Shown piece after piece: positions 50,348-59,320 of a stretch of 64,000 nucleotides of DNA. Source of the DNA: JBDTME01 sp964583795 (GTDB taxonomy: Bacteria; Patescibacteriota; Microgenomatia; UBA1400; PJMF01); the NCBI GenBank assembly GCA_964583795.1, contig CAZOWX010000007.1:1-64000 (forward strand), written 5' to 3'. Every line of letters begins with the position of its first letter. Positions within the stretch are counted from its first letter, which is position 1. Position numbers and translations under genes: made by a program. Below the pieces are notes generated by a model. That model saw nothing but the letters and a program-made list of their open reading frames with translations. It had not been told where the DNA came from and did not search any database.

Positions 50348-51622
50348 TTACCCAATGACTTCTATTTGGGGCAGAGGGAATACGAGTTTACCACCGTTTT
50401 CGATAAATGAGGCTTCTCGTTTGACAATGTTTTCTTTGAAATGCCAGGGCAAGACCAAAAAGTAATCCGGTTTCATTGACTTGGCCTTCTCTTCTGAAAT
50501 GATTGGAATGTTCGTTCCCGGAGTTAACTTACCAAACTTATATTGGTTCACCTCCGCAATGTAAGGGATATCCCGAATCGTGAATCCACAGGCTTGTAAA
50601 ATCACATTGCCCTTGGTGGAAGCACCATATCCAAAGATTTTTTTACCACTGTCGTTAATCGATCGCACAAACTCAACAAGCTTCTGATTGTACTCACTCA
50701 CTGCGTCAGCAAATGCAGTGTAGGTTTTGATTTGATCCAATTTTTGCTCTTCTTCTGCCTGAACCAGTTTTTTTATTTTGGCAGTGTTAACTTTTAGTTT
50801 TGAGGTTTTCTTGGCAGCAATAATCTTGAAGCTGGCACCATTAATCTCGTTGAGCTCGACATCAACGACTTTAAACCCAACTTGTTTAAACATCCACAAA
50901 ATTTGCTTCAAACTGTAGTACTCTAAGTGCTCATGACAAATCGTGTCATACGAAGTGTTCTCGAGCATTCGCGGCATGTAGCTTTGCTCAAACACCCACA
51001 CACCATCATTTGCTAGGGTGTCATAAATTTCTTTCACAAACCAAGTCGGATCTTCTAGATCATAAAACATGGCAATCGAGGTAATGACTTTGGCTTTTTT
51101 TCCGCCCGAGGCGGATCCGCCTTGGGCGGAATTTCTATTGACAACTAATTTCGAACTGAAAAAATCTGGAATAATTTGAATATGATTGGGATAAAACATC
51201 CGGAACTTTTCCGCAGAGGGGTCAATTCCAACCAATTCTAAGTCTTGGTTTTTGTATGAACGCAAAGTTGTGCCATCATTGCTCCCAATATCAATCACTA
51301 AATCACCATCCTTGAGTGAGACCAAGCGCTCAATTCCTCGAACAATGGACTGCAAATGATCGACCATTGACTGGTTGAGTCCTGATCGATACCCATAATT
51401 ATCACCATACAGTTGTGACAAATCGTAGTTATGAGCTAGCTGTAGTAGCCCGCAATGCTTTCCCTTTGAATCATCACATTTCACTAGAACCAATGGTCCT
51501 TCCTCCACATTTTCCTCAATTTTAGGAAACACTCCAGTCAAAGCCATCTTCCCTAAGTTGAGCACTTCAACTAACTTTGAATTTCCGCAAATGCGACATT
51601 GTTTGATTTTTTTGTACAACAT
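50348..51622 (-). CDS. Sugar C-methyltransferase (TylCIII/NovU-like)
   Basis: 424 residues in three parts: an N-terminal zinc-binding domain (CRICGNSKL, then VKCDDSKGKHCGLLQ), a SAM domain with LVIDIGSNDGTTLRSY, and a C-terminal domain with FGYGASTKGNVILQ. This layout is that of deoxysugar C-methyltransferases. Together with the rfb genes it suggests a branched 3,6-dideoxyhexose. About 14 residues (SAQGGSASGGKK region) are encoded by a 32-bp palindromic repeat at 51100-51131. First gene of its transcript. Confidence 0.88.
   Translation of the reverse strand: MLYKKIKQCRICGNSKLVEVLNLGKMALTGVFPKIEENVEEGPLVLVKCDDSKGKHCGLLQLAHNYDLSQLYGDNYGYRSGLNQSMVDHLQSIVRGIERLVSLKDGDLVIDIGSNDGTTLRSYKNQDLELVGIDPSAEKFRMFYPNHIQIIPDFFSSKLVVNRNSAQGGSASGGKKAKVITSIAMFYDLEDPTWFVKEIYDTLANDGVWVFEQSYMPRMLENTSYDTICHEHLEYYSLKQILWMFKQVGFKVVDVELNEINGASFKIIAAKKTSKLKVNTAKIKKLVQAEEEQKLDQIKTYTAFADAVSEYNQKLVEFVRSINDSGKKIFGYGASTKGNVILQACGFTIRDIPYIAEVNQYKFGKLTPGTNIPIISEEKAKSMKPDYFLVLPWHFKENIVKREASFIENGGKLVFPLPQIEVIG
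51100..51131. repeat. Palindromic repeat inside a coding sequence
   Basis: Thirty of 32 bases are self-complementary around GGCGGATCCGCC. It shares GGATCCGCCTCGGGCGGAAA with a copy inside pnp at 56041-56070. It is read in frame. Confidence 0.9.
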
Positions 51623-51796
51623 GGCAAATTCTTTTTATTTGATAAGGCAGCAAAAAAGTAATTAGCGTCACTATATATCGATCCGAAATGAAACACAACT
51701 GTCTTTTAGTTATTAGGTATTAGTTGTTAGGAAATTGAAACGTGAACACATCTCTTGAGAATACCTCAGAACAACATTCCAGAAAACTCTGACTTT

Positions 51797-51823
51797 AGAT
51801 CCCGATTTGCATCGGGATGACGA
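51797..51823. repeat. REP-like palindrome, GATCC/GGATGAC family
   Basis: GACTTTAGATCCCGATTT...CATCGGGATGACGA; differs from the copy at 58961-58990 in two positions over 33 bases. Sits 10-40 bases after the yggT stop. Confidence 0.9.
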
Positions 51824-51831
51824 CACTCTGA

Positions 51832-52134
51832 TCACTTCATCATCTTCATTGCTTCACGAAGTACATATCCCACTACTGCATAGGCAAAGATTGCAAACAG
51901 CGTTGTGAACTCGATAGTAAACCCACCAGGCAAAATAAAAGGAGTAAATGCAAATGCAAAAGGCCGAAGGAATGGTGCTGAGTTCACTAACACCCAACTC
52001 ACAATTTCAGCAGAGGGACTGGCATTGAGTAGCCGCAATACAAAACGGAAAATCAAAATAATTTCAATTAAACCAATCACAAATGCGACGAGCATTTGAC
52101 CAACTTGAGCCATTTGAGAAGCTTTTTCAGACAT
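51832..52134 (-). CDS. YggT family membrane protein
   Basis: 100 residues from the ATG at 52134. Two long hydrophobic stretches with LIFRFVLRLLNASPSAEIVSW and PFLRPFAFAF, typical of one YggT repeat. YggT proteins are small membrane proteins linked to osmotic tolerance, division or photosystem assembly; function here unknown. A TTG 39 bases upstream extends the frame but is less likely. Confidence 0.85.
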   Translation of the reverse strand: MSEKASQMAQVGQMLVAFVIGLIEIILIFRFVLRLLNASPSAEIVSWVLVNSAPFLRPFAFAFTPFILPGGFTIEFTTLFAIFAYAVVGYVLREAMKMMK

Positions 52135-52273
52135 ATTTATAGGGAGTAGTGAGGAGTCGATAGCATCAGCCAAGTGTTGATCCGCTTCTGGCGGAAATCG
52201 CTAGCAACAACCCACCATACCGTCCCTCTCCAAAAAATAAAAACTAAAATCAAGAATGAGTATAACAAATCAA

Positions 52274-53152
52274 TCACTGTTCGACTAGATCAATCAATGC
52301 CTCTAAGCGATTTACGGCAGTTGTATCCATAAAGTCACTCATTTGTCTCAAGCTCTCTTGCCAACTTCCAGTTTTCAGAAGGGAAAAACTATCGATTTCC
52401 TGCCAAACAGCCCGCCCCACCGCAAACCCTGCAGCACCACTCGCCATAGAAATTTTTAGCGCTTGAGAAAACAAATCGTACTTCATTCCTCTAGAAAGAA
52501 TGATCCACGGTGTTTTGGTTGCTTGACTAATCATTTGACAAAATAATTCAGCCTGCATCTCGTCTGATGCATACAATCCAGGGTATTCAATCTTCAACAC
52601 ATCACACAACTGTTCGAAGATTCCGATCGTTTCGAGCTGGAGGGTGTGCCAATGATTGGCAAAATCTTCTTCACCCTCGAGTGCATACAACACAACTTCT
52701 AATAAAAATGGGGTTTCTGCTTGTTTTGCTTGTTCGAACAGTTGTCGGATCAACTCTGTTTTTAACATCGCTGTTTTTTCTTTGGGATGAAAATACAGTA
52801 GCATTTTTGCAGCAGCACCATGTTGTTTAATTCCCTTAATCCCCCAATTTTCAAGTAAAGTTGGGACCTCTTCTTTCACAGCATCATACGATGATTCTTC
52901 GAGTGACATGAGTAACCCACAATTTTTTGCCTTATGATCTAGAGTCTTAATCCCGTAGATCGGATCTGTGAGCACTGCGCTACTCATTGGTGAAAAAGTC
53001 TTCATCAGCAGCGACTTGACTTCAATCATTTGCGCAGTTGTTCGTTCTTGGTCATTTTTATCCAGACCTAAGATTTCGACCAAACTCGGACGGTGGTCAA
53101 ATGCACTGATCGTAAAATGTTTGTTCTTGGTTTGAAGGGATTGAATGTTCAT
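52274..53152 (-). CDS. Class I aldolase, LacD/YihT-like
   Basis: 292 residues, TIM-barrel. TISAFDHRPSLVEILG, LTDPIYGIKTL, the Schiff-base Lys116 in GAAAKMLLYFHP, PFLLEVVLY and GAAGFAVGRAVWQEI fit the tagatose-1,6-bisphosphate/sulfofructose-phosphate aldolase family. It cleaves a ketose phosphate to dihydroxyacetone phosphate and an aldehyde. Substrate undetermined. TACGAT lies six bases before the ATG. Confidence 0.85.
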   Translation of the reverse strand: MNIQSLQTKNKHFTISAFDHRPSLVEILGLDKNDQERTTAQMIEVKSLLMKTFSPMSSAVLTDPIYGIKTLDHKAKNCGLLMSLEESSYDAVKEEVPTLLENWGIKGIKQHGAAAKMLLYFHPKEKTAMLKTELIRQLFEQAKQAETPFLLEVVLYALEGEEDFANHWHTLQLETIGIFEQLCDVLKIEYPGLYASDEMQAELFCQMISQATKTPWIILSRGMKYDLFSQALKISMASGAAGFAVGRAVWQEIDSFSLLKTGSWQESLRQMSDFMDTTAVNRLEALIDLVEQ

Positions 53153-53166
53153 TGCCCTATCGTACA

Positions 53167-53194
53167 GAGACTACAGTCTTTAGTCTATAGTCTC
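53167..53194. repeat. Solo AGTCTATAG-type palindromic arm
   Basis: GAGACTA...TAGTCTC ends with AGTCTTTAGTCTATAG, a 16-mer identical to part of the left arm of S23 element A. No S23 gene nearby. It lies upstream of the aldolase start. Confidence 0.8.
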
Positions 53195-53290
53195 AAATTT
53201 GGAGTCACTAATAATGTCAGGACGAAATAATGTTGGGAAACCGTAACTACAAAAACACAGTCAATTATAGATAACCAGCATCACATTCCG

Positions 53291-53296
53291 TATAAT
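53291..53296 (+). promoter_or_regulatory. -10 box of the coiled-coil gene
   Basis: A perfect TATAAT, 28 bases before the ATG at 53325, with AAGGA between. The -35 is weak. Confidence 0.5.
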
Positions 53297-53324
53297 AAAG
53301 GCAATAATTGGATATCAAGGAAAT

Positions 53325-54080
53325 ATGCAAGACTCTAGAGATCAGCTTGAGACGATAGTTCAACATAACGAAGATCAACAAGAACGTGGCGATGCATTGC
53401 ACCAAGCGCTATCTGGTGATTTTAGTGAAAAATTGGATGTCGAAGCTGCCTATGAAGATGCCAACAAACCAGTGCTTGATGCAATAACAGATGATCGTCG
53501 CGAACCAGAAGGGAAAGATGAACAAACTGATAAAGAAGCGGAGCATAAAAAAACAGAGCAGCTGAAGGTTGAGATTAACAAGATTTTTCAAGAAATAAAA
53601 GACTTTTTTACCCAATATAATCAATTCATGGTTGTTGTACAAAATAAACAAGTTCAACAATACTTACAACAAAAGCTGATTAATCCAGATAAGTTTGAAA
53701 TGTTTATGCCAACAGAAGAAAGCAATATGACACAAGCTTTCCTTACTCTTGCCCAATCACTTGATGATGTATCCACAATAAAAGCTCTTCAAGAAACATA
53801 CCGAACCTATAAAGGGGATGTTGAAGATGTACTCCAACTTTTAAATAGACAATTGAACAACCTGGAGGCAGGAGAATTGCAATGGTTAAACAATGAAATT
53901 GCACGAACGAGGGACAATCCTGAAGCTGATGGAATGCAGCAATGGCAATTCGATGAATTGAACCGAAATGTAGGAACCATTAATTTTGAGTTTGTTCGCC
54001 TTCAAGAAGAACTCTCAAAACTAATAAAACATTACACAGGAGTTGATCAGGAAATTGAGACGTTAACAATCCCTAATTAG
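53325..54080 (+). CDS. Coiled-coil protein of unknown function
   Basis: 251 residues, soluble, very acidic and Gln-rich, almost wholly helical by eye: charged region 60-80, then long amphipathic helices (about 75-130 and 160-240). AAGGA before the ATG supports the start. No recognised family. It stands alone on the plus strand, so it has its own promoter. Confidence 0.65.
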   Translation: MQDSRDQLETIVQHNEDQQERGDALHQALSGDFSEKLDVEAAYEDANKPVLDAITDDRREPEGKDEQTDKEAEHKKTEQLKVEINKIFQEIKDFFTQYNQFMVVVQNKQVQQYLQQKLINPDKFEMFMPTEESNMTQAFLTLAQSLDDVSTIKALQETYRTYKGDVEDVLQLLNRQLNNLEAGELQWLNNEIARTRDNPEADGMQQWQFDELNRNVGTINFEFVRLQEELSKLIKHYTGVDQEIETLTIPN

Positions 54081-54152
54081 ACAAATTGTTTTTGCTTCCA
54101 CAGCGCACATTCCAACTCTTCGGGTGTCTTCAATTTCTAAAATAAAAGCCCA

Positions 54153-54962
54153 TCAATACCCTTCCATCCACTCTTCTGCGGGGGCTTGTGATGAAAGCTC
54201 AATGGCAATAAAGTTGGCTCCAGCGGGATCTTGAATCATGACAATTTTGCCCACACCAATATCCTTCACCATCCAAACTTTACCACCCAGCTCTTCCACT
54301 TTTTTCGCTGTTTCGTCAGCACTTTTAATCGAAAAGTAAGTCATCCACTTGGGCGGCATTCCACCCATTTCGGAGGTGATCGCCATAATACCGCCATTCA
54401 TGCGCCCATTATTAAAGATCACAGTGTACCCAGCATTCTTATCATCTGTTTCGTAGGTCCAACCAAATAATTTTGAATAAAAATCTTTTGATGTGTCCTT
54501 ATCGGTGGTGTACAGCTCATTCCAACCCATCGCACCAACCGTGTTCACCACACGTGCCCCAATATGTTTTTTTGCTTGCCAAAGACTCACTACCGCCCCA
54601 GTGGGATCAGCAATAACCGACATTCGTCCCGAATCAAACACCTCCATTGGTTCAACAACAACTTTCGCACCGAAACTCTCTGCTCTCTTGGTCATCTCAT
54701 CCACATTTTCTACACTCACATAGTTATTCCACATCGAAGGCACTCCTGCTTTTATACTCTCTTCTTGAGCAGGCCCTACTGCGGCAACATCTTTGCCATC
54801 AAGTTTGAAAATCGTGTAAACCATTCCGTGACCGATATCGATCGCCTCACTTTCCCAGTTCATCAGTTTTTTCATAAATGTTGCAGTTTTCTTTGGCTCA
54901 GTTGAACTCACATCGGCCCAACAAAAAGTACCTTCTGGATATTTGTTCACAAAATAGGACAT
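54153..54962 (-). CDS. Two-domain VOC (glyoxalase-fold) protein
   Basis: 269 residues, two vicinal-oxygen-chelate domains (about 8-130 and 140-262). Both have the pattern W.[DE]....D...xxxFY.xLxxW and end ADPTGAVVSLWQ and QDPAGANFIAIE. Members act in glyoxalase, dioxygenase or resistance roles, or just bind ligands; metal His/Glu positions are incompletely kept. An AAAGGAGG ribosome site precedes the ATG. Confidence 0.85.
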   Translation of the reverse strand: MSYFVNKYPEGTFCWADVSSTEPKKTATFMKKLMNWESEAIDIGHGMVYTIFKLDGKDVAAVGPAQEESIKAGVPSMWNNYVSVENVDEMTKRAESFGAKVVVEPMEVFDSGRMSVIADPTGAVVSLWQAKKHIGARVVNTVGAMGWNELYTTDKDTSKDFYSKLFGWTYETDDKNAGYTVIFNNGRMNGGIMAITSEMGGMPPKWMTYFSIKSADETAKKVEELGGKVWMVKDIGVGKIVMIQDPAGANFIAIELSSQAPAEEWMEGY

Positions 54963-55088
54963 ATGCCTCCTTTGTATAATTACTCAGTTCGAAAATATAT
55001 TTTGAAGTGAATCACTCACAACACAGTTGCTATGTTAACTGTATTTTACATAGATGCAAAGATGATCTTTTTGTAGAAAAAATTGCGA

Positions 55089-55763
55089 TCACAATTTTTT
55101 TGAAAAACGATACGTCCAACTGGTTTGCTTGGGACTGCTAAGAATACTATCCATACACAACTGCTTGGGAAATTCTTTACCAAACATTGTCAGATGGAAG
55201 CCATCATGTTCAAATGCAGGAGTTTTGTTGGACTTTTCTCCCCAAGTTAGCCACGGATCACCACATTCTTGCGGGTTACCGATCAGGATGTACTCCTTTA
55301 CACTGGCAGTTAATCGAAAATCTCTCGTCAAATCTTTCCCTTTGGGCATCCAAGAGCAGATAACGATATCTGGTTGGATTTGAACAAGTACTTGTTGGTG
55401 ATCAATTTTTGTCACTGAAAAAATCGGCTTGATACCCCACTCACCAGAATCGGTGGCAACAATTGAAAATTGGTCTGGTATCTTTTGATCAAGCAACTGG
55501 TGTAAAAAATAAGTAAGGCGACCATCACCAGCACAAACTTCAAGAATTTTCACTTTCCTTATTTGGGTTGTTCGTAACTGTACAACTCGCTTTTCTAAAT
55601 AATTTGCTAAAGCTTCAACAAACTCCTTGGTCAAAAACTCATAGATCTTGTGTGTTTTGCAAAAATTGTGAAATGCCGCATCTCCTTTTGAGCCTTGGCC
55701 AAAAAACTCATAAACTTCTTGTAAGTTGGGAAGAAATGATGGATCTTCAAAATTTTGATTCAT
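55089..55763 (-). CDS. Methyltransferase-like protein
   Basis: 224 residues. KILEVCAGDGRLTYFLHQLL is a class I SAM-binding motif I; QFSIVATDSGEW and PDIVICSWMPKGKDLTRDF follow as motifs II and IV. No typical DNA- or RNA-methylase NPPY signature. Substrate unknown. Downstream of pnp and its likely terminator. Confidence 0.7.
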   Translation of the reverse strand: MNQNFEDPSFLPNLQEVYEFFGQGSKGDAAFHNFCKTHKIYEFLTKEFVEALANYLEKRVVQLRTTQIRKVKILEVCAGDGRLTYFLHQLLDQKIPDQFSIVATDSGEWGIKPIFSVTKIDHQQVLVQIQPDIVICSWMPKGKDLTRDFRLTASVKEYILIGNPQECGDPWLTWGEKSNKTPAFEHDGFHLTMFGKEFPKQLCMDSILSSPKQTSWTYRFSKKL

Positions 55764-55811
55764 ATCCCTTAACGTCTATCCAAAAATCTCATTCTTAAGG
55801 ACAGGCTTTAC

Positions 55812-55839
55812 AAAAGGACCCCAATAAAATTGAGGTCCT
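55812..55839 (-). terminator. Likely pnp terminator hairpin
   Basis: AGGACCCCAAT and ATTGAGGTCCT form an 11-bp stem with one mismatch and a three-base loop, 28 bases after the pnp stop. On the minus strand it is followed by TTTTG, a short U-tract, so termination may be partial. Confidence 0.6.
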
Positions 55840-55866
55840 GATGTTCTATTTATTAAGAAACACAGC

Positions 55867-58287
55867 TTACTCAAAACTCTTCTGAGTAAAGCTGGCTGCA
55901 CTGTGTTGGTTTGAGTCTGAGCGATCATTGCGTGGAGTGAAACTGCGACCATTACCGCGATCTCCACCTCGATCGAAACCACGACCACCTCTATCACCAC
56001 CTCGACCTCCACCAAAGCTTCGGCCCCCTCTGTTACCGCCTCCGCCAAAGGAGGATCCGCCTCGGGCGGAAAAACCACCTCGACCTCCACCAAACCCTCC
56101 ACGGCTACCACCGCCAAACCCACCTCGGCCACCTCTATCTCCACCTTCTGGGCGAGGAGGACGGTTCTGTCGGGCCTCTTCTTCCTGTTCTGGGGTTAAC
56201 ATCGAAAGCTTAATCTTGCCTTCTTCATCGATTCCAGCAATTCGAACGTGCACTTTGTCACCAAGATTCACCACGTCATGGGCATCGCGAACAAACTCGG
56301 TAGCCATGGTGGAAACGTGCACCAATCCTTCGCGTCCAGGAAGGAACTCGACAAAACAGCCATATCCCTCAACTCGGGTGACTGTCCCATCAAACTCTTC
56401 ACCAATTTCGACGGTACGCATCATATCCGAGATCCATTTGTATGCGTGATCAATCTTGGCTTGATCGTCAGAAGCGATGTTCACAATTCCATGACCATCT
56501 GCTTCCTCAACATCGATCTCAGCACCAGTCTCGGCAATAATACTTTTAATTACCTTGCCTCCTGGACCAATCAGCTCACCAATGCGATCAGCTGGGATGG
56601 TTATTTGTTGGACTTTTGGCGCTAGATCTGAGACTTTGGTTCGCGGTTGAGCAATTGCGCTCAACATTTTATCCAAAATAAACAACCGACCTTCTCGAGC
56701 TTGACCCAGTGCCTGTTTCATCACATCCATGGGGATACCTTTAATCTTGATATCCATCTGCATGGCTGTGATACCTTCGACTGTGCCAGCCACTTTGAAG
56801 TCCATATCACCAACGTGATCCTCTAAACCTTGGATGTCAGAGAGCACTACATATTTGCCCGCACCATCGGTCATTAATCCCATGGCAATACCAGCAACTG
56901 GTCGTTTGATGGGCACACCAGCGGCCATGAGTGACATGGTTGAACCACAGATAGAAGCCTGTGAAGTCGAACCGTTGGAACTCATAATTTCTGACACCAC
57001 ATGAATGGTGTATGGGAACTCTTCTTGAGATGGCAACATCGGAACAATTGCTCGCTCTGCGAGTGCTCCGTGTCCAATTTCTCGGCGTTTTGGGTAACCA
57101 ATGCGTCCTGCTTCACCAGAAGCGTATGGAGGCATGTTGTAGTGGTGGATGTAATGTCGCACTTGTTCACCCTCGATGTCTTCGATCAATTGACCAAGAG
57201 ATGGTGAACCAAGAGTGGTAATCGTCAGTGCTTGGGTGGCTCCCCGCTTGAACATAGCACTACCGTGGGTCATTGGGAGCACATCAACTGCTACAGTAAT
57301 CGGACGAATCTCAGTGGTGGTACGATCATCAGGACGAATTCCTTCCTCAAGGATCATGCGTCGACCTTCTTTTTTCATTAAGCTGTAGAAGGCGTGCTTG
57401 ATATCGTTTTCTTCGATGTCTTCGCGCTCTACCTTCACCTCTGCAACGACTTCATCGAGTCCTGTTGGCTGCAGTTTCCCTTCAGCAATCACCATCTCAT
57501 GAATCTTCGCAGCGTACTTTTGGTTCAAAGCTGCTTGCAGCTCAACGTGTTCTTCCTCAGGAATGAAGGTGAATTTTTCTTTACCAATGTCTTCTCCCAT
57601 TGCTTTGATCGCCTCAGCCATGATGGTAAGCTGTGCTTGTCCTTTATCAAAAGCTTCGATCATCACCTCTTCGGGGATCTCTTTGGCACCAGCCTCAACC
57701 ATGACAATGGCATCTTTGTTTCCACAGAGAATCAAGTCCATGTCACTGGTCGTCTTTTCTTCATAGGTCGGATTGTACACAAACTGCTTAGACTCTTTGT
57801 TGTAGCCAATGCGAAGACCAGCCACTGGACCGTCAAATGGAATTGAAGAAATTTCCACTGCGGCAGCTGCTCCAACGAGTGCGACCATATCTGGATCATT
57901 TACTCCATCAGCACTCAGTACTGTGGCAATGATCTGCACTTCACGGGTTAATCCTTCGGCAAATAATGGACGTAGGGTGCGATCAATCACTCGACCACGA
58001 AGCACTGCATCGTCAGTCGGTCGACCATCACGTTTTACCCAACGGGAACCTTTAATCATTCCAGCTGCGTAGAGTTTTTCCACGTACTCAACTTGGAGAG
58101 GGAAGTAGCCTAAAGCGGTTTCTCCACCTAAAGCGAGAGTCACGTGCACCCAAGTGTTGCCACATTTGGCCATGACGGCTGCTTCAACTTGCTCGCTGAA
58201 GCGTCCGACTTCCAAAGTAATAATTTTGTCACCCACTTTTACCTCACGGGTGTAGAGGTTATCTAAAGATGGCTTTTGTTTCGCCAT
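55867..58287 (-). CDS. pnp: Polyribonucleotide nucleotidyltransferase (PNPase) with RGG tail
   Basis: 806 residues. Two RNase PH-like domains (VGRFSEQVEAAVMAKCGNTW; IRPDDRTTTEIRPI; YPKRREIGHGALAERA; SEIMSSNGSTSQASICGS), then KH (IGELIGPGGKVIKSI, about 565-580) and S1 (FDGTVTRVEGYGCFVEF, about 630). Phosphorolytic 3'-5' exonuclease of RNA decay. Unusual is the ~115-residue tail rich in RGG/GGF repeats, which should bind RNA. One stretch of the tail is encoded by a palindromic repeat (56041-56070). Confidence 0.97.
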   Translation of the reverse strand: MAKQKPSLDNLYTREVKVGDKIITLEVGRFSEQVEAAVMAKCGNTWVHVTLALGGETALGYFPLQVEYVEKLYAAGMIKGSRWVKRDGRPTDDAVLRGRVIDRTLRPLFAEGLTREVQIIATVLSADGVNDPDMVALVGAAAAVEISSIPFDGPVAGLRIGYNKESKQFVYNPTYEEKTTSDMDLILCGNKDAIVMVEAGAKEIPEEVMIEAFDKGQAQLTIMAEAIKAMGEDIGKEKFTFIPEEEHVELQAALNQKYAAKIHEMVIAEGKLQPTGLDEVVAEVKVEREDIEENDIKHAFYSLMKKEGRRMILEEGIRPDDRTTTEIRPITVAVDVLPMTHGSAMFKRGATQALTITTLGSPSLGQLIEDIEGEQVRHYIHHYNMPPYASGEAGRIGYPKRREIGHGALAERAIVPMLPSQEEFPYTIHVVSEIMSSNGSTSQASICGSTMSLMAAGVPIKRPVAGIAMGLMTDGAGKYVVLSDIQGLEDHVGDMDFKVAGTVEGITAMQMDIKIKGIPMDVMKQALGQAREGRLFILDKMLSAIAQPRTKVSDLAPKVQQITIPADRIGELIGPGGKVIKSIIAETGAEIDVEEADGHGIVNIASDDQAKIDHAYKWISDMMRTVEIGEEFDGTVTRVEGYGCFVEFLPGREGLVHVSTMATEFVRDAHDVVNLGDKVHVRIAGIDEEGKIKLSMLTPEQEEEARQNRPPRPEGGDRGGRGGFGGGSRGGFGGGRGGFSARGGSSFGGGGNRGGRSFGGGRGGDRGGRGFDRGGDRGNGRSFTPRNDRSDSNQHSAASFTQKSFE
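56041..56070. repeat. Palindromic repeat inside the pnp tail
   Basis: Near-palindrome around GGAGGATCCGCC, sharing GGATCCGCCTCGGGCGGAAA with the copy in the methyltransferase at 51100-51131. The two sit in opposite orientation relative to their reading frames. Confidence 0.85.
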
Positions 58288-58311
58288 AAAATGTTCAAGA
58301 GGAAAGTAGCT

Positions 58312-58347
58312 TCACCACCTAAGGTGTATTCACCTTTGGTGGAAGTT
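58312..58347 (-). promoter_or_regulatory. Long hairpin in the pnp leader
   Basis: CCACCTAAGGTG (58317-58328) and CACCTTTGGTGG (58333-58344) pair with one mismatch around a four-base loop; CTT/AAG extend the stem. It lies about 25-60 bases upstream of the pnp ATG. Resembles the leader stem through which RNase III and PNPase autoregulate pnp in E. coli. Confidence 0.55.
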
Positions 58348-58411
58348 GTCAGTGGTCAGTGATCAGTCATCAGTTTATTAAAATTAATGACTCATTACTA
58401 ACGTCCGACAA
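58346..58411. repeat. GTCAGTGGTCAGTGATCAG words with inverted ends
   Basis: Words on GTCAGT/ATCAGT; GTTGTC at the start and GACAAC at the end are complementary. Lies between pnp and the upstream small gene, beyond the pnp leader hairpin. Confidence 0.6.
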
Positions 58412-58469
58412 CTATTGGTTAAAAATAATGTCCGCTCTTCTCCTCAGGTCCTTTTGTAATAAATAATTT

Positions 58470-58850
58470 TTAATACCCTCGTCTTTTTGCTAGAACTGCA
58501 CTCAACGCTGCTGCAACAATTTCAGAAAGATTTGGATTTGTTTCATTAGTTTCTTCAAATGTAGCAACAACTGCCATTATTGCTTGAACTAATTCATCTG
58601 TCAAAAGACTAAATTGTTGTTTTTCCTGTTCAATTTTAGCTAGTAATTCCTCAATTTGTGGTTGAGTAAGCCCATACTGCGTCGCGATTTCCCTAATAAC
58701 GTCACTTCCATATCCAACCAGCTTCCTAACAGCAGCCCCATTCATTGGGGACTCATCACCAGTTATGAGTTTGTCTTGCTTTTGCCCAGAAAATACTAAC
58801 CACCCTAAAATAGCATTAATTTGAAGCCGAACTCTTCTCTCTATCTCCAT
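58470..58850 (-). CDS. Small protein of unknown function
   Basis: 126 residues from the ATG at 58850; a TTG at 58901 would add a hydrophobic N-terminus. Contains one hydrophobic patch (INAILGWLVFSG) and helical acidic stretches such as LTQPQIEELLAKIEQEKQQF. No known domain recognised. Lies between rpsO and pnp, genes usually adjacent, so it is an insertion in that arrangement. Confidence 0.55.
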   Translation of the reverse strand: MEIERRVRLQINAILGWLVFSGQKQDKLITGDESPMNGAAVRKLVGYGSDVIREIATQYGLTQPQIEELLAKIEQEKQQFSLLTDELVQAIMAVVATFEETNETNPNLSEIVAAALSAVLAKRRGY

Positions 58851-58960
58851 ATATAGATGAAGCAAAAAGGTAAGGTATCCCGTCAAAACCAAAATAGACA
58901 AGTTGACTTTAATATCCTTATTACCTCACATTTCTCTTGCTTTCGATTTATGAGCTAGAC

Positions 58961-59050
58961 TTTGGATCCCGATTTTCATCGGGATGACGATGAGGAAGGA
59001 TGTTCTTCTGGGCGATTCCTTACACCCGACACCTGAAACCCGATACCTAA
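58961..59050. repeat. REP-like palindrome plus CCTGAAACCCGATACC word array
   Basis: Palindrome TTTGGATCCCGATT...CATCGGGATGACGA (58961-58990) followed, 30 bases later, by a word array ACACCTGAAACCCGATACC that stops at the rpsO stop codon. Same compound order as at 10501-10612 and 33775-33872. Confidence 0.85.
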
Positions 59051-59320
59051 TCACCCCTTAATCCCCAACGCCTTCACCAACTTATCAAATCTTCCCTCAT
59101 CTTTGCGTTTTAGGAAGTTGAGTAATCTGCGGCGCTTGGCCACTTGCTTGAGAAGACCTTTTCGGGAGTGATTGTCTTTTTTGTGTTTCTTGAGGTGCTC
59201 AGTCAGGTCGTTGATTGAGTGGGTTAAGAGTGCCACCTGAACCTCTGGAGATCCGGTATCGCCATCACCTTGAGCAAATTGTTTGATAATAGCTTGTTTG
59301 GCAGTCGTATCAAGTGCCAT
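59051..59320 (-). CDS. rpsO: Ribosomal protein S15
   Basis: 89 residues, the usual size, from the ATG at 59320. GDTGSPEVQVALLTHSINDLTEHL, HKKDNHSRKGLL and RRRLLNFLKRKDE are diagnostic. S15 binds 16S rRNA helices 20-22 early in 30S assembly. The frame open upstream belongs to the structured leader. Neighbours pnp and a DHH-like gene recall the usual nusA-rbfA-nrnA-truB-ribF-rpsO-pnp order. Confidence 0.98.
   Translation of the reverse strand: MALDTTAKQAIIKQFAQGDGDTGSPEVQVALLTHSINDLTEHLKKHKKDNHSRKGLLKQVAKRRRLLNFLKRKDEGRFDKLVKALGIKG

Noticed and set aside
55928..56449. A proline/arginine-rich plus-strand frame opposite the end of pnp
   Set aside because: It is the complement of the RGG-coding tail; low-complexity repeats keep several frames open.
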